Source: DATKKX01 sp035542775 (lineage in GTDB: Bacteria; Planctomycetota; Phycisphaerae; UBA1845; UTPLA1). From it: a stretch of 8,475 bases of DNA. The notes beneath the pieces were generated by a model. The model searched no databases and was not told the origin of the DNA. It was given only the letters and a program-made list of their open reading frames with translations. This document shows, piece after piece, positions 1 through 4,699 of the stretch. Location: contig DATKKX010000005.1 of assembly GCA_035542775.1 (NCBI GenBank), positions 1 through 8,475 of the forward strand. The letters are read 5' to 3'. The position numbers and the translations under genes were made by a program. The stretch's first letter is position 1, and each line of letters starts with the position of its first letter.

Positions 1-1127
1 ACCGCGTTCTTGACCAGCCACGGCCCAAACGCCGCCACTGCGGCGAGTATGAACACGCAGGGCAGCGCAGACCGTCGCGGCCGCCGTGCCAACGCACCCC
101 ACAGCACGGCAAGCGCAAACGGTACCAATACCGCCGGAATCGCCGTGTACTTGCAGCCGCAGGCCAGGCCGCTGAATAGACCCGCCAAGAGGATCCACGG
201 GGCCATGCGTCCATCAGGCAGTCTGCCGGCCCGCAACAGCGCCGCCACGCCCAGCGCGGCGAACATCAGCATGCCGTTCTCGACATAGGCCACGCCGCTT
301 AGGTAGGTGATGAATGGGCACGATGCCGCGATCAGGCCCGCAATGATTCCGCCGCCGCGACCAAACTCGCGCCCGGCGAGCCACACGGATGCCACCGCGA
401 GCATGCCGAGAAAAACATTGAGCAGATTTGCCGAGAACGCCGCGCCAACCGCATCGCCCTTCAGCACCATCGCCAGCAGGTAAAGCATTTCCACGTTGAA
501 GGGGAAGTTCGAGTAGATGTTGTGCGGCAGATACGTAATTCGGCCGGCTTCAAGATACTCTCGTGGGACGCCCAGATGGTACTCGAGCACGTCATAGCCG
601 TTGCCTTCCTCCGGCCACAGCGTGCCCGGCGGCATGGTCCCGGCCAGCAGGGCCAATGCCCCAAAGCCGATCACGCCAAGCCAGAGCCACTTCATCCAGG
701 CATCGTCGTTGCATTCCGGTGTCTGGCGGTACTGCCGCAGCATGCGGGGGAGCTGTGTCAGCCCTCCCACCGCGAAGGCAATCAGCAGGCCAATCCAGAC
801 TCCGCGATGCAGTATCCCCAATACGCCCAGGCCGAGAACCAGCAGAGAAGTGGCCCCCAACCCCAGACCCGCGCCCGCCAGCAGTTGCCAGCGCAGGGGA
901 CACTCGTCCAGTCGCAGCAGCCTCAGGATGCACAACCCCAACCCGGTTGCGGTCAGAACGATCGCCTCGGCCGGCGGTCCATCCGCCAACACTGTGGCCA
1001 GCGCCAACGGCGAAACGGTAGTCACCCCGATCACGATCCCGGCGATGACAATCAGCGCGATAATTCCCCCACGCGGCCCCGTCGATTTGCCCCCGTTCGC
1101 CTTGCCCTGCGGCGGCCGTTCGCTCAA
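1..1127 (-). CDS. ArnT/PMT-like (GT39-type) polytopic membrane glycosyltransferase, C-terminus cut off by window edge
   Basis: The reading frame stays open for 375 codons from a TTG at 1127 to the window edge and encodes a strongly hydrophobic protein. It has a short basic cytoplasmic start (residues 1-20), then likely membrane segments near 21-46, 82-106, 110-126, 146-165, 226-251, 259-281, 284-300, 309-325, 329-347 and 354-371. Between helices lies a polar loop (residues 166-213) with YDVLEYHL at 178-185 and YLPHNIYSN at 199-207. An acidic residue in the first large outer loop is the usual catalytic feature of ArnT/PMT-like C-type glycosyltransferases, and Asp179 or Glu182 would fit. Such enzymes move sugars from polyprenyl-phosphate donors onto envelope acceptors; the acceptor here is unknown. 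The TTG start is supported by its 4-nt TTGA overlap with the rsgA stop and an upstream AAGGAG; no other in-frame start lies nearby upstream. The gene is certain; the family call is by resemblance, and an O-antigen-polymerase-like protein is the main alternative. Confidence 0.75.
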   Translation of the reverse strand, partial: MSERPPQGKANGGKSTGPRGGIIALIVIAGIVIGVTTVSPLALATVLADGPPAEAIVLTATGLGLCILRLLRLDECPLRWQLLAGAGLGLGATSLLVLGLGVLGILHRGVWIGLLIAFAVGGLTQLPRMLRQYRQTPECNDDAWMKWLWLGVIGFGALALLAGTMPPGTLWPEEGNGYDVLEYHLGVPREYLEAGRITYLPHNIYSNFPFNVEMLYLLAMVLKGDAVGAAFSANLLNVFLGMLAVASVWLAGREFGRGGGIIAGLIAASCPFITYLSGVAYVENGMLMFAALGVAALLRAGRLPDGRMAPWILLAGLFSGLACGCKYTAIPAVLVPFALAVLWGALARRPRRSALPCVFILAAVAAFGPWLVKNA

Positions 1128-2311
1128 GAGTGATACTTCTCCTTCCGCTTTCCGACGCACTCTTCGTACAGCCGGCAGTAACTCTCATAACGATCCGGCG
1201 AGAGGTTGCCGGCCTCCACCGCCGCCTTGATGGCGCAATCCTCCTCGTGCGTATGAGTGCAGCTCTGGAATCCGCATTGCGGTACCAACTCGGTGAACTC
1301 GATGAAATACGCCTCCACGTCCTCCGGTTCCATCTCCGCCAGATCAAACTGCCGCAGTCCCGGCGTATCCACCACATAGCCGCCGAACGCCCATTTCAGC
1401 AACCGCGCCGTCGTCGTGGTATGTCGCCCGCGCTGCAGGTCCGTCAAGGTGCCGACGGCGAGTTTCAGGTCCGGGTCCAATGCATTCAGCAGGGAGCTCT
1501 TGCCCACGCCGCTGGGACCCGCCAGGACCGAGGTCTGGTTTCGCAGAATCTCTCTCAGCGTTTCCAGTTCTCTCCCGTCGACGATGCTGGTCAGCAGGGA
1601 TTTGTACCCGATGGCTGCGTAGCGCTGGGCGACTTCCGCGGCGGTGCCGTCTTTGTCGAGGTCGGCCTTGTTGATGCAGATGATGGGCCGCATGTCGCCC
1701 ATGTGCGCGGAGACCAGGTATCGGTCGATCAGATGCGGGCGGAGCGTGGGTTGGTCTACGGCCATCACGATAACCGCCAGGTCCACATTCGCGGCCACGA
1801 CCTGCACTCGTCGCTCGTACTGCCGCATCAGTGTCGTCTTGCGTGGCGCGACCTCGTCGATGACGCCTTCCGGCAGAGCCCGCGCGGCGCTGACCGCCAC
1901 GCCTTCCCGCCCCGCCATCTCGACCGGCTGGAAGCGGACTTGATCTCCCACCGCAATCGGGTGCCGCTCCTGAATCGTCCGGGTCCGCAGGAGCCGCCGG
2001 ACCGTACACCCCCAGAGCTGCTTGCCGTCATCAACCTCCGCTATCAGCCCGCGCAGCGCCACGACAATGCCGTCCCGCAGGCTTGCGGAAGCTGATTCGT
2101 TTTCACGAAGGATGATCGTCCGCTTGCGCGACAGGCCGCCCTTGGCCCGGACGCTTTCCGTGGTCTGGGCATCTTCGGTTTCGACGTCCTCGGCCCGGAA
2201 CTTCTGAGTGAGACCGCTCTTGTCACGGGTCGTCTTCCCGCGATTTCTCCGCATCTCCACGCGGATCTTCCGGCCACGCTTCCGAGGAGGATCGGAGCCG
2301 GAATCGGTCAT
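1124..2311 (-). CDS. rsgA: RsgA (YjeQ/EngC), circularly permuted ribosome small-subunit GTPase
   Basis: 395-residue GTPase that in other bacteria acts late in 30S subunit maturation in the cytoplasm. Domain order: a basic N-terminal extension (about 1-78, KRGRK near 11-15, many Arg/Lys), an OB-fold region (about 80-155), then the permuted GTPase with G4 NKAD at 214-217 coming before the P-loop GPSGVGKSS at 265-273, the G2 region RGRHTTT at 294-300 and G3 DTPG at 315-318. This G4-G1-G3 order is diagnostic. The C-terminal zinc site follows the family pattern C-x4-C-x-H-x5-C with Cys346, Cys351, His353 and Cys359. E. coli RsgA is about 350 residues, so the added length is mainly the N-terminal extension. 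The ATG start overlaps the anti-sigma stop (ATGA) and has a good Shine-Dalgarno, so it looks translationally coupled. All key residues are present; function is secure. Confidence 0.97.
   Translation of the reverse strand: MTDSGSDPPRKRGRKIRVEMRRNRGKTTRDKSGLTQKFRAEDVETEDAQTTESVRAKGGLSRKRTIILRENESASASLRDGIVVALRGLIAEVDDGKQLWGCTVRRLLRTRTIQERHPIAVGDQVRFQPVEMAGREGVAVSAARALPEGVIDEVAPRKTTLMRQYERRVQVVAANVDLAVIVMAVDQPTLRPHLIDRYLVSAHMGDMRPIICINKADLDKDGTAAEVAQRYAAIGYKSLLTSIVDGRELETLREILRNQTSVLAGPSGVGKSSLLNALDPDLKLAVGTLTDLQRGRHTTTTARLLKWAFGGYVVDTPGLRQFDLAEMEPEDVEAYFIEFTELVPQCGFQSCTHTHEEDCAIKAAVEAGNLSPDRYESYCRLYEECVGKRKEKYHS
1139..1144 (-). promoter_or_regulatory. Shine-Dalgarno for the GT39-type gene
   Basis: AAGGAG on the minus strand, 11 nt before the TTG at 1127 and inside the last codons of rsgA. 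The spacing is a little long, but the overlap of the rsgA stop with TTG suggests translational coupling helps initiation. This site decides for the TTG start. Confidence 0.5.
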
Positions 2312-3942
2312 CGCCCATCTCCTTGCGGCGCGGGCTGCGACTGCGCCGGCGCAGACGTGGGCTGCGGCGCCGCGACCGTTGGCTTGCCCGGAATCCCCGC
2401 CGCATTTTCCCGAAGAGGCTGCTGCGCCCGGAATGAGATAGCCAGCGTGATAAAGTCCTGGCCGGCGGCGACTTGCTGAGGAATCGCTCCTCTGGCCGCC
2501 GTGCCTCCGCCTTTCATCACCTGCTCGCTGACACCAGCCTCGCGGGACCTCGGACCGCTGCCGCGCGCGGCCTTCGCAACCCTCTCGCCCGACGAGGCAA
2601 TCGTGCGATCCTCACTCTTCGGCATGACTATCTCAGCACCTGCTTGCTCTTTGACCGCAGTCGCCTTGCCGGCCAGGCGCTCGGACGATGGATGCCGATC
2701 GGCCTGCACGGCTTGGGTGTTCGTCGTCAGTTGCTTCATTACCTCCGACGGAAGACCGGCATCGGGCACCGGAACGGCGTTGGCCGTCCAGCTCACCTTC
2801 GCACGGTTGGCCCGGGCCACCTGGTCCATCGACTCGATCAACTGCTCGACTTGCGGCGCCTGAACATTCAGCACCACCTCCACTGCCTCGGTCGATGGAT
2901 TCGTTCCCGCCGACGTCGCTCGGTCCTTCTCCTCCTTTTCGGGTTTTAGGTAGTAAAAAGCCTGTTCGGGCTGAATCGGCGCCGTCACCCTGGTCGTTCG
3001 CAAATCCGGAATGTGGTTCGAACTCATGAACCGCTCGACCTGGGCGACAAGCTGGTTCCGCGTATCGGCGTCGGCCAGGAGTTCGATTCGGTTGGACAAG
3101 CCCTCGGACGGCACGCGAGAAGCCTCCTCATCCAGCAGGAAATTCGCGGCCATGGAGACTTCCGATTGCTTCTGGAGACCAAGCCGCATCACACTGCTGT
3201 CGCTCTGCGCTGGCGACGCCTCTTCACTCGGCGGAACGGCCGCGCGCATCTCCGCCTTCGCCTTGACGGCGGCCAGCATGTCTGTTTCACCCGCGGATCG
3301 TCCAGCGGAGACCTCGGCCGGCTCGGTCCTTGCCGCCGGCGCCCCTTTGGAGACGACCGCGGTCGGTGCCGTCGGAGCACCGCTGGCGATTCGATCGGTC
3401 ATCTTTGCTTCGCCGAGCATCTCCGTTGGATGCGAGGCCTCGCTGGCCCCTTCCCTCCTCATCTTGCCGAAGGTCTCGGTTCTTGACGCGGGCTGGACGC
3501 CGGCGCCTTCTCGGCCCGCCCTGGTTCGCTTGGCGCCATAGTCCTTTCTGTCGGCCATGGCAAGCTGTCTTGGCGCTTCCGGCTTCGGCTGGTTCTGCCG
3601 ATAGATCAGCCAGCCTGCCGTCAGCATCATCATGATGCCGGCAGCCACACCCAGCGGCCGAATCCAACCGATGGATCTCACCCGTTTCGGCCGACCCGCT
3701 TCCGGAACACCCAGCAGCGCCTCCCGCTCCAGGCGGGCCATGACCAGCGCCGACATATCCGCCGGCGCTTTGCCCCGAGGAAGCGAACCCACCATGCGCG
3801 AGGTCCGCTTCAACTCCTCCAGGAGCTGTCTGGCTTCCGGATCTCGCTCCAGCAGCTTCTTGACCGCCAGGTGCTCGGCGGCCGAAAGCTCGCCGTCCAG
3901 GTAAGCGGTCAATTGCTCAAGTTGTTCCGGCTTCATCGCCAT
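2308..3942 (-). CDS. Single-pass membrane anti-sigma factor, zinc-less, with a long extracytoplasmic region
   Basis: 544 residues, directly after the ECF sigma gene (5-nt gap), the usual place for its cognate anti-sigma factor. Residues 6-50 (LTAYLDGELSAAEHLAVKKL and following) match the anti-sigma N-terminal helical domain, but the HxxxCxxC zinc site is replaced: the expected positions read L-x3-D-x2-A (LERDPEAR near 31-38). Residues 52-75 (SLPRGKAPADMSALVMARLE) form a linker. One membrane helix is predicted at about 95-114 (RPLGVAAGIMMMLTAGWLIY), giving a cytoplasmic N-terminus and about 430 residues outside. The outer part is Ala-, Arg- and Ser-rich and mostly low complexity, with two more ordered beta-strand-plus-helix segments (about 283-312 and 352-385) and a Pro/Gln-rich tail. 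Role inferred: holds the sigma factor at the membrane until cut, plausibly by the site-2 protease encoded upstream. A second possible start is the ATG two codons later (3936). Confidence 0.85.
   Translation of the reverse strand: MAMKPEQLEQLTAYLDGELSAAEHLAVKKLLERDPEARQLLEELKRTSRMVGSLPRGKAPADMSALVMARLEREALLGVPEAGRPKRVRSIGWIRPLGVAAGIMMMLTAGWLIYRQNQPKPEAPRQLAMADRKDYGAKRTRAGREGAGVQPASRTETFGKMRREGASEASHPTEMLGEAKMTDRIASGAPTAPTAVVSKGAPAARTEPAEVSAGRSAGETDMLAAVKAKAEMRAAVPPSEEASPAQSDSSVMRLGLQKQSEVSMAANFLLDEEASRVPSEGLSNRIELLADADTRNQLVAQVERFMSSNHIPDLRTTRVTAPIQPEQAFYYLKPEKEEKDRATSAGTNPSTEAVEVVLNVQAPQVEQLIESMDQVARANRAKVSWTANAVPVPDAGLPSEVMKQLTTNTQAVQADRHPSSERLAGKATAVKEQAGAEIVMPKSEDRTIASSGERVAKAARGSGPRSREAGVSEQVMKGGGTAARGAIPQQVAAGQDFITLAISFRAQQPLRENAAGIPGKPTVAAPQPTSAPAQSQPAPQGDGR
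2319..2324 (-). promoter_or_regulatory. Shine-Dalgarno for rsgA
   Basis: AAGGAG on the minus strand, 7 nt from the rsgA ATG at 2311, embedded in the final codons of the anti-sigma gene. It supports the full-length start that includes the basic extension rather than a later start at the OB fold. Confidence 0.75.
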
Positions 3943-3947
3943 TCCGT

Positions 3948-4574
3948 CTACACCATTCCCAGGATGCCGGACAGCTTTTCGCGAAGCGCCAGTCGCGCCC
4001 GATGCAGCCGCGACTTCACCGTGCCCGCCGGTATCTCCAGGATCTCCGCGATCTCGTCGTAACCCAGGAATTCCACGTCCCGAAGCACGATGACGGCTCG
4101 CGGTTCCTCATCCAGCTCGGCCAGGGCCTTCAACACCAGGCCCTGCTGCTCGCGATCCATGACCCGTTGCTCGGGCGCGGCTTCCTCCGCGGCGAGACCT
4201 GCCATCACCGAACGTGCCCCGCCACCCTCGTCGCGATCGGCCCCTTCGTCGAGCGAATAGGTCGATCGGCCTTTCGTCTTCCGCCGGGCGCTGATGGCCA
4301 GATTCACCGCGATACGGAAGACCCAGGTGGAGAACTTCGCCCGGCCGCAGAAACTTCTTATCGAGCGAAAGGCCCGGACGAAGGCTTCCTGGGCCAGGTC
4401 CTCCGCCTCGGCGCGGTCGCCGCACATCCGCCAGCAGGTATTGAATACCTGATCCTGGTACTTGACGACCAATCGTCCGAAGGCCGCAACGTCTCCCTGC
4501 CGGCTCTGCTCGACCAGCTCCGCGTCCTCGAACGGGATCGCCAAACCCGCGGCCTTCACCAGTCGGTCTTCCAT
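3948..4574 (-). CDS. ECF (sigma-70 group 4) RNA polymerase sigma factor
   Basis: 208 residues with only the two domains of ECF sigma factors. Region 2 covers about 18-98: the core-binding segment EDLAQEAFVRAFRSI at 58-72 and the promoter-melting / -10 contact segment FSTWVFRIAVNLAIS at 81-95. A charged linker (about 99-140) leads to region 4 at about 145-200, with the helix-turn-helix YDEIAEILEIPAGTVKSRLH at 172-191, which reads the -35 element. It most resembles the RpoE/SigW branch. No clear Shine-Dalgarno precedes the ATG at 4574; an in-frame GTG at 4559 (residue 6, after a weak GGAAGA) is the alternative start. An ECF-like promoter lies just upstream, suggesting self-activation. The adjacent anti-sigma gene is its likely inhibitor. 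Family certain; which promoters it controls is not visible beyond the candidate self-promoter. Confidence 0.96.
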   Translation of the reverse strand: MEDRLVKAAGLAIPFEDAELVEQSRQGDVAAFGRLVVKYQDQVFNTCWRMCGDRAEAEDLAQEAFVRAFRSIRSFCGRAKFSTWVFRIAVNLAISARRKTKGRSTYSLDEGADRDEGGGARSVMAGLAAEEAAPEQRVMDREQQGLVLKALAELDEEPRAVIVLRDVEFLGYDEIAEILEIPAGTVKSRLHRARLALREKLSGILGMV

Positions 4575-4699
4575 CCTATTGGACGCCTGTGCCCGGTGGG
4601 CGTTCCGCCATTATCCGGACCTGATTGCCAGTTGTTCGTACAGCAGAACGGCTGCTCGCTGTCGAGCGCCCTGCGCCCCGGACGCGCCATTTCCCAAGC
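4575..4699 (-). other. rseP-sigma intergenic region (125 nt)
   Basis: The only sizeable gap in the run. Besides the ECF-type promoter it holds a GATAAT (minus strand, 4610-4615) that could be a housekeeping -10, but its best -35 partner at 17 nt (CGAACA) is poor. It also holds two mutually exclusive 5-bp hairpins: AGCAG/CTGCT at 4642-4656 and GCTCG/CGAGC at 4654-4667. Neither is followed by a T-run, so I do not call a terminator. The gap suggests the sigma, anti-sigma, rsgA and GT39-type genes form a transcription unit of their own, possibly with read-through from rseP. Confidence 0.45.
4581..4606 (-). promoter_or_regulatory. Candidate ECF-type promoter of the sigma gene (GGAAC-N16-CGTC)
   Basis: On the minus strand GGAAC (4602-4606) is followed after exactly 16 nt by CGTCC (4581-4585). 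GGAAC at -35 and CGTC at -10 with 16-17 nt between is a common pattern for ECF sigma factors that regulate themselves. The expected transcription start falls at about 4574-4576, on or next to the A of the sigma ATG, so the message would be leaderless or nearly so; this fits the absence of a Shine-Dalgarno there. Seen: the motif and spacing. Inferred: that this sigma factor uses it. Confidence 0.5.

Noticed and set aside
592..1377. 261-codon minus-strand frame crossing the end of rsgA
   Set aside because: It is an out-of-frame reading of the rsgA 3' end and the GT39-type gene. The two true frames carry the motifs (RsgA zinc site, YDVLEYHL).
522..2095. Plus-strand open frames at 522-1133 and 1130-2095
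   Set aside because: Antisense to the GT39-type gene and rsgA; Arg/Gln/Pro-rich translations with no recognisable domain.
4610..4638. Housekeeping sigma-70 promoter (GATAAT)
   Set aside because: The -10 is good, but the -35 partner at 17 nt (CGAACA) matches only half the consensus. Kept as a note in the intergenic entry only.
4642..4667. Intrinsic terminator after rseP
   Set aside because: Hairpins are present, but no T-run follows on the minus strand.
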